Assembly (NCBI RefSeq): GCF_947179165.1
Contig: NC_077237.1
Span: 13,606,235-13,670,234 of the forward strand
Direction: 5' to 3'
From: Solanum dulcamara
Taxonomy: Eukaryota > Streptophyta > Magnoliopsida > Solanales > Solanaceae
DNA: 64,000 nucleotides
The notes under the pieces are model-generated. The model was not told where the DNA came from, ran no database searches, and saw only the letters and a list, made by a program, of their open reading frames with translations. Both the position numbers and the translations under genes were made by a program. Positions 10,732-22,670 of the stretch are shown one piece after another (within the stretch, counting starts at the first letter, position 1; every line of letters begins with the position of its first letter).

Positions 10732-13077
10732 CACCAAATAGCTGGAAAGTAATGATCTTCAACGATGCGCTTGTTGAGGATCTCTAACACCTGTATCTGC
10801 ATCATAAAACGATGCAGGTCGAATGACGTCAGTACATGAAATGTACGAATATGTAAAATGGTAGGAAAATAAGGACAAATATCAAGAAACTCTTCTCAGG
10901 AAGACTCAGCTCAGAATTCAACATTATCTCAACATCAATATGTAATGCAAATTTAAAAATAATAATAAGCAATGCTTACTCAGTTGGGAGTTTCTCTAAC
11001 CGACAACCATCACTTATGAGCTAGTGATGATACAACAAAGCGATGTCGTTGCCACATCCATCCAATACCTTGCCAGGGTAAAGGACATCATCATCTTGGA
11101 TCTAATCATCAAAGTTCTTTTTTTGGGACTTAAGAAGCATAGCTTCCATCCTACACTAGCTACGTAGTTCTGGGGTTTGAATCAATTAAACTCTTACCCA
11201 ACTCGATGCTCAATACTACTCCCAAAATATATGTGTTCATATTAACCTCATTATCTAGTCTCATTGGAATTTAATTTAAAGCATCAAACTCGTCTCATTA
11301 CCTCTTCATCAATCATTACACTTCAAAATCATCATTTACATCTCATCAAAACATCTTGCTCAAAACATCATTTAATTCAAAGAATCAAATTCATTTAAAC
11401 TCAATTCTTTTTCTCTTTCAAAACTCAATAAAATACATATATAGTATTAATTCAAATCACTCTTTTTGTCAATGAATATTAAAAGCAAACATCTTTACTC
11501 CAAACACGCGTAAAAATATTAATGAACATCAAATCAATTAGGGTTCATGGGAAAGTATCCACGAATAATAATTTCAATAATATGAGAGGTAACAATAATA
11601 ATAATCTCAATGCATAAATATATTTAACTCAATAGAAGAAGAATTAACTCATTTAGAATTCAAGAATTAGGGTAAACTCAACTATAACTCAATTACGATG
11701 AACTTAGATATTGGGCGCATGGACGAACTCAATCCAATGCTACATGAGTTCGTCCATGCGTCCAATATCTAAGTTCATCGTAATTGAGTTATAGTTGAGT
11801 TTACCCTAATTCTTGAATTCTAAATGAATTAATTATTCTTCTATTGAGTTAGATATATTTATGTATTGAGATTATTATTATTATTACCTCTCATATTATT
11901 GAAATTATTGTTCGTGGATACTTTCCCATGAATCCTAATTGATTTGATGTTCATTAATATTTTTACGCGTGTTTGGAGTAAAGATGTTTGCTTTTAATAT
12001 TCATTGACAAAAAGAGTGATTTGAATTAATACTATATATGTATTTTATTGAGTTTTGAAAGAGAAAAAGAATTGAGTTTAAATGAATTTGATTCTTTGAA
12101 TTAAATGATGTTTTGAGCAAGATGTTTTGATGAGATGTAAATGATGATTTTGAAGTATAATGATTGATGAAGAGGTAATGAGACGAGTTTGATGCTTTAA
12201 ATTAAAGTCCAATGAGACTAGATAATGAGGTTAATATGAGCACATATATTTTGAGAGTAATATTGAGCATCGAGTTAGGTAAGAGTTTAATTGATTCAAA
12301 CCCAGAACTACGTAGCCAACTTATGATGGAGGCTATGCCTCTTAAGTCCCAAAAAAGAGGACTTTGATGATTAGATCCAAGATGATGATGTCCTTTACCC
12401 TGGCAAGGTATTGGATGGATGTGGCAACGACATCGCTTTGTTGTATCATCACTAGCTCATAAGTGATGGTTGTCGGTTAGAGAAACTCCCAACTGAGTAA
12501 GCATTGCTTATTATTATTTTTAAATTTGCATTACATATTAATGTTGAGATGGTGTTGAGTTCTGAGCTGAGTCTTCTTGAGAGGAGTTTCTTGATATCTG
12601 TCTTTACTTTCTTGCCATTTTACATACTCGTACATTCCACGTATTGACGTCATTTGACCTGCATCATTTTATGATGCAGATACAGGTGTTAGAGATTCTT
12701 AACAGGCGCATCATTGAAGATCATTATTTTTCAGCTATTTGGTGAGTTCTTCTTGTATTTGGAGGAACTCTTTATCCTTTTATTATTGTTGAGTTTATGT
12801 TTCTTTTAAGGTAGAAATGTACATGTCATTGACACCGTCTAATAGTATTAGAGGCTTTATAGACAAAGTTTGACGATGTAATCGAAGTAGTTCTCCTTTG
12901 AAACTACTTCTTCTAAGGATTATTTTTTTCTTTGATGTTGATGATGGCAAGCCACATTAGTATTCTTAAGTCTTCCGCTGATGAAAAAATGAGTGATGAG
13001 ATCAAGTGATTCTCTCGGAGGCCAGAGATAGTTTCTGAGTGCCGACCACGCCTAGGGTACCCCCTCGGAGCGTGACA
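10732..13077. repeat. LTR palindrome 1 (family A U5-side inverted duplication)
   Basis: The left arm 10732-11731 is the reverse complement of LTR A sequence. The right arm 11745-13077 is the same LTR in forward direction, running to its true end GAGCGTGACA. They meet at a 13-base loop (11732-11744) with stem CATGGACGAACTCA / TGAGTTCGTCCATG. Both arms correspond to LTR A from about 4458 onward; the left arm stops at the CACCAAATAGC point and lacks the last ~330 bases. TTACT stands on both outer sides (10727-10731 and 13078-13082). No gene lies inside. Confidence 0.88.
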
Positions 13078-13849
13078 TTACTCTTTCTTTAATTTGTTAT
13101 TTGCTTATTGTATATTTTGTATTAATTTGTTATTTGCTTATTGTATATTTTGTATTAATTCTAACCTTAATTTTTTAGTTTAACTTAATTAAATTTTTCT
13201 AAAGAAGAACTAATTTCTTTGTATTGGTTTGTTGGTTTAAATGATTTTATCAACTCTCGTCTTTATTTATTTAAGTATCTTGTCTTTATTTATTTAAGTA
13301 TTTGGGCCAAAATTCTTCACTTGTTTCAAAAAATAAAAAAATAAAAAAAATTCAAGTTATTATCTTTTTAAAAAAAATATATGTAAGTGTTCTCCCTTCA
13401 TCATATTTTAGTCAAATCTTAATCACTCCTAATTTGCTTAAAATATAATGAGTTTGTTGTTTTTATTCAAATAATTTTAATTTTTTTTTCTCTTTACTTG
13501 ATCATTTTGGTAAAATTTATTTTCTTTCTAAATTATTCTCTAAGTATTTTAAGTTAATATTTCTTTTAAATAATTTAAATGTCTTTATTATTTTCAATTA
13601 ATATTTTTCCAAAGTTAGTCAATTATTTTTCAAATCATCGGATAGCCGCACGTTAGCGGACACTGTGAGTGATAACACCTTCTCAAAGTGGAAATGAAAA
13701 CCTCTTACCTATTTTCTCTAATTTTAACACTTAAACCTGTGAAGGTCTTTTAAAATAAGTTTTCTTAGTTTATGCGACTCTTTCAAAAAATTAATTTTTT
13801 TTCTAAAAAAATTGAAATCAATTTTAAACCGTCTTTTCCCGACATAACA
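13078..13849. other. AT-rich spacer with a 33-bp tandem duplication
   Basis: A perfect duplicate starting AATTTGTTATTTGCTTATTG occupies 13091-13123 and 13124-13156. A second short tandem (CTTTATTTATTTAAGTAT) lies at about 13260-13300. No gene or element end is recognised. Confidence 0.7.
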
Positions 13850-14468
13850 AGGCTACTTCCTACCATTAAATTCAAGTCAAAATCCCTTCCCTAAGTTATC
13901 CTTCATGGATTCTAGGTACTAACAATCAAAATACAAATTAGGGGAGTGATTAACTTACCTTTACCACAAAATATGGTGAAAAACTGCAAGAAATAGCCCT
14001 AGGTTGCTTCTGGTCTCTTAAGAAAGAAGTGGGATGATTAAAACCGATTTTGGGACTTTTTGCCGTATTAAGTCCAGTCTGTCCTGCCACAGCGGGACCA
14101 GATCGCTACAACGGCCTCGCTCTGGAGGGGTGCACGGAGATAGAATATCCATGTTTGAGTTCCAAGCTTCCCATTTTACAACACACCCTCATCCATGACG
14201 TTCTAATATTTGTATTTCACGCCAAGTTTAATTTTGAGAGTTTTACTTGCCCAATTATGATTTCGTAAAGCCGTACAAGCTCCTATCATTTTGGCTATAA
14301 ACTCAAGCGATCAGACTAACAATTTAATCCCCCATCCATTCTCGGATTACCTTGGACCTCACCTGACTCAGATTTCGTCCAATTCTGGTCTAGGCTCCAA
14401 ATTTCCTACTCACTACCTAATTTTCTTTCCCATTGGATTATCCATAATGATGGGAATAGATCGTTACA
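13850..14468 (-). repeat. Fragment of an LTR related to family B
   Basis: This matches the 5' part of the LTR at 22671-24499 in the same minus orientation. Shared landmarks are GAGTGATT..CTTACCTTT, CATCCATGACGTTCTAATAT, CACGCCAAGTTTAATTTTGA, CCTCACCTGACTCAGA and the ...ATAGATCGTTACA end at 14468. The rest of the LTR is missing and no target duplication was found. It is more diverged from family B than the two family B LTRs are from each other. Confidence 0.75.
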
Positions 14469-15004
14469 AGAATGTGAAGCGAACAAATGAAAGTGAAAAA
14501 GATTGAGATTTTGGATTTGTCTATAACTTGTTAATATTTTAGGCTTAAACTATATTTCGAGTCAAATCTTATAAATTGAGCCAATAAAATTGTGGCAACG
14601 AATGTTATTCCCCCACCTCCACCTCCTCAAAAAAAGAATAAAAAAATCCCCAAACAAAGTCCTACATCATAATGGATAATTTTTGGACACAACATATCAA
14701 AACAAATCCTTTCTAAAGATATGCACCAAAACAGACCCTTTGGCCAAAAATGAGCGAATTGTCTCTTATACCATTAGCCTTTGTCTTCTCCAAATATAAA
14801 ATAATTTCAAGCCCCACAATGGGCGAACTATAATTTTTTCATAATTTTTTGGTTAGCTTTTATATATTCACGTGAATGGAATCTCTCCTTGCTGATTTTT
14901 TTAGATTCATGAAAGTGGTAATCTTCAATGTTTTGTCACTATAATCTTTGGTACAAAAAATCGCTTTGCCTCATCCGGAACCTTGAAAAGTTAGAGGCAC
15001 CCAT

Positions 15005-17140
15005 TGTCACAATCCAAGCTAGACCCTAAGTGCGACACGACGATCGAAATTTCGGAGGATCCCAACCAAGCCTTTTAGCATATCATACATGAGCATACAT
15101 AAGATAAGTAAAATAATAAATCAAGACATAGACGCAGAAATAAAGTCTCAACAAAGGAGAATAAATCTCAAATTCAAATGAAAGACAACATAGACTCATC
15201 TAACATCCAATATGCCTCTACTTACTAGATGGGGGCATAAGACAAACTCCTAACTCACCCATGACAACATAAGAGAAGTCACAAAAATGATGAAAAGATA
15301 ATAGTCTTTTCCTAGAAGCATGAGGATTCACCAACAATGGAAAGGTAAAGCTCAAATCTAGCCACGAGCGAGAGGATGAGCGTGATTGTCGGATCATACA
15401 TTATGATACAATGTAGGTAAAAAATATGTGTTAGTATATGGAATGCACTGAGTATGTGAGAAGTATGCGTGAATAATAAACATAAAACATAATCAATATG
15501 AATCATGAAATGCAAAACCAATATCTTAAAACAAGAGTAAAATCATGAAAACCTTAAAACATCATAATCATTGGTCAATGCATCAAAACATCATCATGAG
15601 AACTTTATACCTTTTCTTTTACCTTGATGTGGGATAGGACCTTTAATCGACTTATAAGACCATGTGAGCTATAATCTGGAATCTGATGATCCCCACATCG
15701 AGAAGGGGAAGGCTACCTTGATAGGGTAGACTTCTTGATGGTACTTCCTCTAACTTTATGCTATATGTGGATCTACTAGCTATGCCATATTAGCACTTTA
15801 AACCTACGTGGGCAATATAGTTAGGGACTAAAGGTTTCTACTAGGATTTCTTGGGTAGATACAATGGCTAACGGACCGAACCCCAGCTTAAAGTCCTCTC
15901 GGTGCTTAGTCGTTATCCCAACAGAACTTTCATGAAAACATAATCATTAACATCATTAGGAAATATTATAATAGATACCTATCCAACTTTATATAATAAC
16001 ATAAGAGTAGCTCATCTATCATCTTCATCATGAGTGTATGAGGAAATTCCATCACAACCTTTGAACTTCTTAAACATGATTGTGCAAGAATTTTCCTTAT
16101 TGCAATATAACTTCTTTTCTTATAGAATAATTAAAACATCACTCATAATCTTTCATGAGTCATTCGTGAACCTTGAAGATCATTCATAAAGTTTTCATTA
16201 AAATCACTTGAAATTCATGATCATAATTCATTGAAAACACACTTGAAACTAGCATATAGCATGTGTCATTGAAATTCGTCTTGAAATCATGATGTGATGT
16301 AAATTATGCATAATTTAATCAATAATTATAAGATATATCATGAGTAAGAAGGCCCAATGCAAAAGCATGAAATTAGGGCTTTTAGAAGAAGAATTCAAAA
16401 TATATTTTTGAGAGAAAACTTGGGATTCCATGGGTGAAAAGGGCCCATGAGTGAATTCCCACATACTTTTGATCTTAGGAGCCCTAAATTGTGGAGAAGT
16501 GAAGTCTTGACCTTGAAGAAATCCTTTGGATTGTTTGAGGAAGAAGAAGATTCTTCAAAAATCACTTTTAATGAGAGGATTTTGATTTTTGAGTATTTGG
16601 GTGATAATGTGAGGGTTAAGAGGGCTTAGGGTAGTTAATAGGTTAATATAAACCCTCCAAAACCATCCACATTCATTAATGCAATCATAGGAAAAGACCA
16701 AAATGCCCCTGAACTTAAACTTGAAATTGCATCTGGATGGGAGACCCACCACGGCCCGTGAAGCTCACCATGGTCCGTGGTGGTGGTTGTGGTGAGGGAT
16801 CTGACTTGGGTCCTGAAAGGGGTAACCTCTACGGAGGCTACCACAGGTCGTGGTCCCTCTCGTGGTACTCTCCCAAATCTTCTAGTCTGAGGAGGTGGGT
16901 TCACGAATGTCATCATGGCTCGTGGTCCGCACCATGGGCCATGGAGCCATCCGTGTTCCTTCCTCCAAGGTTTAAAATCACCAGTGCACCTTCACGGTGG
17001 ATCTCCACGGCTCGTGGAGAGCACCATGGCCCGTGAAAGGCTCTGTGAAGGACCACCTAGTGCCAATATGGAGATTTTTTTGAGAAACGGTTTTTGGACC
17101 CTCGTGTTCCTTATGGAGCGTCAAGATGTTCAACACTACA
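15005..17140 (-). repeat. LTR (family D), probably solo
   Basis: It starts TGTCACAATCC and aligns along its length with the solo LTR at 47590-49683: CCAAGCCTTTTAGCAT, ACTAGATGGGGGCATAAGAC, TTAGGGACTAAAGGTTTCTA and GGGATTCCATGGGTGAAA. Its end is put at CACTACA (17140) from that alignment. CCCAT occurs just before the start (15000-15004) and again at 17488-17492 rather than next to 17140. Reading frames in the GC-rich part (16635-17241) are chance. Confidence 0.75.
16736..17050 (-). repeat. GC-rich palindromic word array in LTR D
   Basis: Short words of the type CCACGG/CCGTGG, CCATGGTCCGTGG and CACGGCTCGTGGAG recur at irregular spacing in an otherwise AT-rich LTR. The same kind of words occur at the same place in the solo LTR at 49285-49610. 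On the minus strand they lie just upstream of a TATTAACTACC-like box. Confidence 0.7.
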
Positions 17141-17487
17141 ATCATTGTACTTAGGAAGATATGTACTACTTCGAATATCAAACTCATTATCGATTGGTTC
17201 TTCATCCTGAATAGCACCTTGAGTTTTTGCATACATATCAAACATCGTTAGGCACATGTTATGGCGAAAAATCTTTAGACTGCGAAGAAAGGTTGATAAA
17301 GAGTCATCATTCCAAATTCAAGTCTCCTAAAAAATTAGATGCCCATCATCCATAATTGATATGAATATTGACCAGTGATAAGAACAGAAAGTTCGAAATC
17401 ACATATCTTCATTTTGCTTCTCAAAACACGTAGAAGATGGTCATTTCATAGTGTGAACATCCTGACACTCCATAAGGAGTGAATATC
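17141..17487. other. Unassigned 350-bp segment bounded by inverted repeats
   Basis: TCCTTATGGAGCGTCAAGAT before it (17109 onward) is the complement of ATCCTGACACTCCATAAGGA after it (17459 onward), with some divergence. The pairing extends to about 40 bases on each side. The roughly 300-base interior has no recognised motif. It lies between the presumed LTR D end and the second CCCAT copy, so it came in with the LTR or inserted later. Confidence 0.5.
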
Positions 17488-17980
17488 CCCATGGTATGGG
17501 TGCCCCCAACTTTTCAAGGTCCTGAACAAAGAGAAATGATTCTTTGTACCAAATTATTGTAGTGGCAAAACATTGAAGATTAACACTTTCAAGAATCTTA
17601 AAAAAAAACAGCAAGGAGAGATTCCATTCACATGAATAATTCTAAGAAATCTGTAAGAATTCACGTGAATATATAAAAAGCTAACAATAAATAAATTATT
17701 TACCCAAAAACTAACCAAAGAAATTCACGTGAATATGTAAAAAGCTAGCCATAACATATAATTGTAGTTCACACCTTTTTGGGTGAACCCTGAAATTATT
17801 TATTTTATATTTTATATTTGAAGAAGACGGACGTTAACAGTGTAAGAGACGGTTCACCCATTTTTAGGCGAAGTGTCTGTTTTGGTGCATATTTTTAGAC
17901 AACGTTCGTTTGATATATTATGTTTAAAAAATGTCCGTATTGATTTTGGACTCCCACAAACATATCTTAATTAAAAGGAA

Positions 17981-18877
17981 AAATTATTTAATTACACTCC
18001 TTTATTTACCATATTTTTCATTACTTCCATCCATTTCAAAAATCTCTTCTTTCCATCCGGATACATTAATTCAGTAATCCGGATACATTAATTCTGATTC
18101 ATAAATTTTTTCTATATTCAATGTATCATACTTTAAATGTTACCTGCTGATACATAGAACTTAAGTAATGTATCCGAATTAATGACTTAATGTATCCGAA
18201 TTATTGACTTAATGTATCCAAATTAACATGGTTTTAAGAGAATTCCGTAAATTGAGAAAGAATAAAAAAAAAATTAGTCCTTTACACTAAGTGATTTAGG
18301 TAAGTTTACCTAATTAAAATATTCTTAGGGTCATATCCAGATAGAAATAAATTCACATTGGCATGGGCCTTGTGAAAAAAGGAGACAAAAGTGAGTCCTC
18401 ACATGGCTCACTTTTGTTCCAGTGACATCATGATGCCCTTTGATTTCAAACATGACAATACTATTAATTCAAAAGCTGGAACTTGACCAAAAATTCCCAA
18501 ATTAGCAATTCAGTACACCTGATCTCTTAGGCAAGTTGCTGACTTGCTGCTATCAGAAACAATGTGTGGTGTTCCATCACTCACATAAATTATTACTAGC
18601 ATTTTGGCCTATGTGATGTTTTCCATTCATACAATAGAACAAAAAGATTAATGATATATACCAATTATTTGTACAGTTGTAGTATTGTTAGTACTTTTGC
18701 TTTAGACCAATATATTTGATGAGCATTACCTACATCAATAGAAAATGTAGAGAACTTATAATGACGAGAAACATAATATTGAATTGCGACGGACTTAAAT
18801 AAAGTAACGGATAGTGAAAATTCATATAATCGATTCAAACTTGTTCAAAATCATGAAAGTGTATACCAAAACCCTAA
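17981..18877. other. AT-rich region with inverted GGATACATTAATTC repeats
   Basis: CCGGATACATTAATTC occurs twice (18057-18095), and its complement in diverged form (TAATGTATCCGAATTA) three times at 18165-18235, giving a small hairpin-forming cluster. This looks like a decayed MITE. The remainder (18240-18877) has no gene that I can support. Confidence 0.5.
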
Positions 18878-19210
18878 GGGCTCGTTTGATAGTTGGTAAG
18901 ACTTATGCATGTATTAGTAATCTAGTGATTATTTACGAGAAAATCTATGTATTAATTAGTTATGCATGAATTAGTTAAACATGTATTAGCTAGTCCACAT
19001 TTTATCTTGCATATAAATTAATATATAGATTCCCTCATAACTTATACATGTATTAGTTATGTGGATTTCTATAAATAGCTAGCAAATCAAAAACAGTGTT
19101 AATTTTATACATAAATAATTTACCTCTTAATTAGTTACCAAATATGGTATTACTTATGCAGAATTTAATACATGCATAACTCACCTCCACACCTACTATC
19201 AAACAACCCT
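18878..19210. mobile_element. MITE, Tourist-like ends
   Basis: Begins GGGCTCGTTTGATAGTTGG and ends with the complement, CTATCAAACAACCC; inner words such as CATGTATTAG / TAATACATGC also pair. Length is about 333 bp. Flanks are TAA on the left and TAG on the right, close to the 3-bp TWA duplication of PIF/Harbinger elements. No coding capacity. Confidence 0.8.
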
Positions 19211-20237
19211 AGCCACATGATATGAACAAAAAGTTTTTCTTAGTTTTCTTTTTTCCTTTTTATTTTTTTGGGAAGGGGGGGGGGGGTCCTACATGGAAAA
19301 TCTCTCATAATTATTGGGAAAAAAAAGTTTGGTGTCACATCCTCCAGCTACAAAACCAACAGAAGTGATTTAGGACACTTGAACTACCAAAGGCCTTAAA
19401 ATGTTGAAGCCTTTATCCTTTAAGAAATGCAAAGTGAAAGAGCCTTCCATTATTGTTTTTGCTGATTCATCCTTTTTTTGCTTTCACTTTTCTCTATCAT
19501 TCATTCTACTTGTCACTTAAGCAAAGTGTGATGTGTTCCTTGCCATTATTAGTCCAAATGGGAAGTGAAACACCTATTAATTTAGAGCATCTTTTAAGCT
19601 CCATGGTTTATGATAGTTGCAATAAATTTAATAAGCAGACAAACTGTAATTCTTATACAAGTTACTATGAGTAGGTATATTGCATAATTTAGAAGCTTTA
19701 TCCTTTCTTCTTGCCCTAATCAAAAGAATAGAAACAATATAATAGCAAAAATGTTATATCTTTATTTGTTCATAGTTGACTTTAGCTATATATGTATGAC
19801 AGTTCGGTACATAAAACATTTTACATTCATGAAGAATATGGGGAAGAGTCATACCATCTTAGTGATGTAGAAAATATACTCTAATGCAAATATTAATGAC
19901 TATTTTCACGGCTCAAATCTATGACCTATAAATAGCAAGAAAACAACATTATCGTCGATCCAAATCCAAGATTTTCAAAATTATGGAATTTGGCTATCAG
20001 ATTAGTTAATGTATTTAATATTTTCGAACAAGGACTTAATCATTTTGGCAGAGTTGTATACTAGTTTAATAAGTACCTATTATCATTTTTATAATTTGAT
20101 TAATCAAGATCAAATGTTACTCTAAAATTTAGTTAACTTATACAAAGTGGGACTAGACAAAGGGAGTCTTAGAACACCGATTATAGCATTATTTTTATGT
20201 GATTTATAGGTTGTCGCACAATCAAATAGTAATATCA
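19211..20237. other. AT-rich intergenic sequence
   Basis: No gene or element is recognised. A run of 12 G (19275-19286) behind a T-rich tract stands out against the AT background. Short frames here have no family resemblance. Confidence 0.6.
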
Positions 20238-21367
20238 GTAAATTTTGTCAATAGTCATCCAACTCTGAGTTTATCTCCTAAAAATCCCATCGAAGCCATA
20301 GCAAAAGCGAGTTTTCATAGGACAATTTGCTTATGGACCTTGGAAGTGTAGCGATGGACTACATCTACAAGATACTAATAAATTTTCTCTATGGGAGATT
20401 TGTTAATCATTTTCTTTTTAATTTTTTGTTAGGTAAAAGTCAACCAACTCTAAAGTTCATCACACAAAAATAGTTTTTTCTATTTCTTATCCCATATGCC
20501 ATATATATATGGCCAAGTTACGTAAAAAACAATTTTTCCCTATCTTTCTGTCACAAAAAAGTCATTAATATTGGCCAAGTTAACTAAGAAGTAGATTTTA
20601 CCTCATTTTCTATATTTCAGATAGATATATGGCATGACACTCCAAAATAAGTTAATTATAGTTCGAATAATTTCATAAACCTCTCTCAATATTTCGCTTC
20701 AGAATATTAATTTTCGTTTTAGTTTACAATCTTACATTCACTTTCGTTATTTTATCTTTTGTAATAATTTTAACTCACTACAATTAATGTAAAGAATATG
20801 ATTTGACTATTTAGCCCTTACTAATATATTCATTTGTTTAGTGAATTTTATAAACACTATTTTTAATTAGAAAAGGATTTGTTTCTTAGAGAATCAAAAA
20901 ATTTAATGACAAACACCAATCCGTGTGCTTGATATGGTTCATGACTTCAAATTGCTAATTTGTTATAAAGAAATCAAATAAGGAGATAAATATAATATCG
21001 TAAATCATAAGGGAGATCAATTTTGCGAAGAGAAATCTAGGGAAGGTCTTTGAAATTAATTTATTACATTAATATGTTTTATCAGGTTAACTAGTTTAGA
21101 ATGATATGTCATATTTTCAGTATAAAATATAAAAAATTAGATGAAATTTACGTTTTAGTTAACTTCTTCAAAAGTGGATGACTTTTGTATGACAAAAGTA
21201 AATTTTGTGGGATAAACATTAGAATTGGATGATTTTTATGTGATAAAACGTAGAAAAGTAATTTTTGCGTGATAAACTTTAAAGCTGAACGATTTTTAAG
21301 CAACAAAAATTTGAAAAGTAATTTTCATCTTAAACTTAAAATTAAATGAACACAGATAAAATTTACC
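20238..21367. mobile_element. Inverted-repeat DNA element, non-autonomous
   Basis: About 20435-20665 pairs with the complement of about 21085-21300: TCTAAAGTTCATCAC with GTGATAAACTTTAAAG, and AAGTTAACTAAGAAGTA with the complement of a block near 21160. The outer words (GTAAATTTTGTCAATAGTCA at 20239; the complement of AACACAGATAAAATTTAC at 21349-21366) also match loosely. A unit CATCCAACTCTGAGTTTATC-like word occurs several times on both arms. No transposase, superfamily unknown. Confidence 0.6.
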
Positions 21368-22058
21368 CCACTAGTCAGTGATGCTTGCAATACGCTGCCT
21401 AATTATATTCTCTTAAATGCGATCCTTTTTCAAACTTTTCATCGTTTTTCCTCTAAATTTCAGAAAGATCAATATAATTATCCACTTATCTTTCATCGCG
21501 ATTCAAATTTTCAACTTATCGATTGATGACGAAAGTGCTCAACTACTGAAGCAAATTTCACTTATCCACGTGAATGTAAAATACTTTGGTACATGAGTTT
21601 TTTTTTTTAAAAGGTGGAGCTAGGCCCTTTAAAGTGGTACAATTGGTGTAACTTTCTGTGGTATATGGGAAAAGGGGGATATCAAGAAATCATGTATTTA
21701 TTTAATCATTTTATGTGTCAAACCTCATCCTCAAATTAATCCTCTAACCGGTAATATTCTTCTTTGGTGATGTTAATATTAACCTCTAGTCAATCTTAAG
21801 GACTAATTAAATAGAGTCCATCAAAGAATATTATGTCAAATCTCTCAAGCTTTTTAAGACTAATTCTCATTTTAAGGGGAACACATAATTTTTCTTAAAG
21901 TAAAGTACCAAGTAATTAATTCTTCAAAGAACATTGAAAACAACTTCCCTTTCTCCTCTTTTCTTGTTGATTGCAACTTAATTTTCTTTTGATTGGTATA
22001 TTTAGGTGAGCTATCACCATGTACAACTCTTTTGCAAGACAGTTATATATGGAGAACC
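21368..22058. other. AT-rich intergenic sequence
   Basis: Nothing supportable: no motif-bearing frame, no element end. A T-run lies at 21600-21609. Confidence 0.5.
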
Positions 22059-22071
22059 TGTTGATTATGTT

Positions 22072-22257
22072 TTTTTTATTCGGTGTTCGGTACTCACATT
22101 GGAGCTTGATTAACTCCGGATTTGCATCGGAAAGTCCCACATTGGGGGGTAAGCGCTCCCTAACAAAGGCGACTCCGTACCCAAGCAGACACAGACTCGA
22201 GACCTCTTGATTAAGGATGAAGAAGTACTTACAACTCCACCACCACCCTCGTTAGTT
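22072..22257 (-). mobile_element. Solanaceae-type SINE, perfect 13-bp target duplication
   Basis: Read on the minus strand the body has AATCAAGAGGTCTCGAGTCT (B-box-like GTCTCGAGTC), TACGGAGTCGCCTTTGTTAG, AATGTGGGACTTTCCGATGC and a 3' tail ending in A-rich sequence (T-run 22070-22077 on plus). This is a widespread Solanaceae SINE text as I recall it. TGTTGATTATGTT flanks both sides exactly (22059-22071 and 22258-22270). Confidence 0.9.
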
Positions 22258-22270
22258 TGTTGATTATGTT

Positions 22271-22665
22271 CATTATCCTTTCTGACTCAAATTATAATCA
22301 TTTGCTTATACGGTAAGACTTTATTATATGATTCCATCTTTAAAAGGAAAATTCAAAATCAAAATAAGGGAACAACAATTCAACCTTCAACAATACAGTA
22401 AGACTTATTGATTATGTTTAATTTTTGTTGTTGTTGTTAATTGTTTAATAATGTATAATATATAGAAAATGTACATTTGTATACTAGTATATATTTTTTG
22501 TATGTTTGGTTATGGAAACAATCTATCAACCTCAACATAGAGGTAAAATTTATGTACACTTTACACTCTTCGGATCTCACTTAATGAAATTAAACTGAAT
22601 ATGTTGTTGGCTAGCGAATATAATCTATTTTAATCAACTAGCTAATTATGTAACTTGCCCGATAA
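22271..22665. other. AT-rich intergenic sequence
   Basis: No gene seen. It contains a short GTT repeat near 22427. It ends at the target duplication of the large Ty3/gypsy element. Confidence 0.5.
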
Positions 22666-22670
22666 AATAA

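Larger units (their letters stand above)
14650..17980. mobile_element. Long inverted-repeat DNA element split by an LTR
   Basis: The left arm (about 14650-15004) and right arm (about 17488-17980) are inverted copies: AACATATCAAAAC, GATATGCACCAAAACAGA, GAATTGTCTCTTA, ACTATAATTTTTTC, ATATATTCACGTGAATGGAA, CAATGTTTTG and CCTTGAAAAGTT all recur complemented on the right. Removing 15005-17487 and one CCCAT restores a closed hairpin centre (CACCCATGGTATGGGTG). Arms of about 350-490 bases without transposase suggest a non-autonomous element, possibly Mutator-like. Confidence 0.78.

Noticed and set aside
10727..13082. TTACT as proof of integrase-mediated insertion of palindrome 1
   Set aside because: Not accepted as proof: three of the five left bases are also predicted by continuing LTR homology, so it is kept only as a hint.
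16635..17241. Several overlapping frames on both strands
   Set aside because: They arise from the GC-rich CCACGG/CCGTGG array in LTR D, which lacks stops by composition.
17160..17440. Possible transposase remnant between LTR D and the right arm
   Set aside because: All frames on both strands are broken and no transposase motif can be read.
22180..22245. tRNA gene suggested by a B-box-like GTCTCGAGTC
   Set aside because: It belongs to the SINE at 22072-22257; no cloverleaf can be formed.
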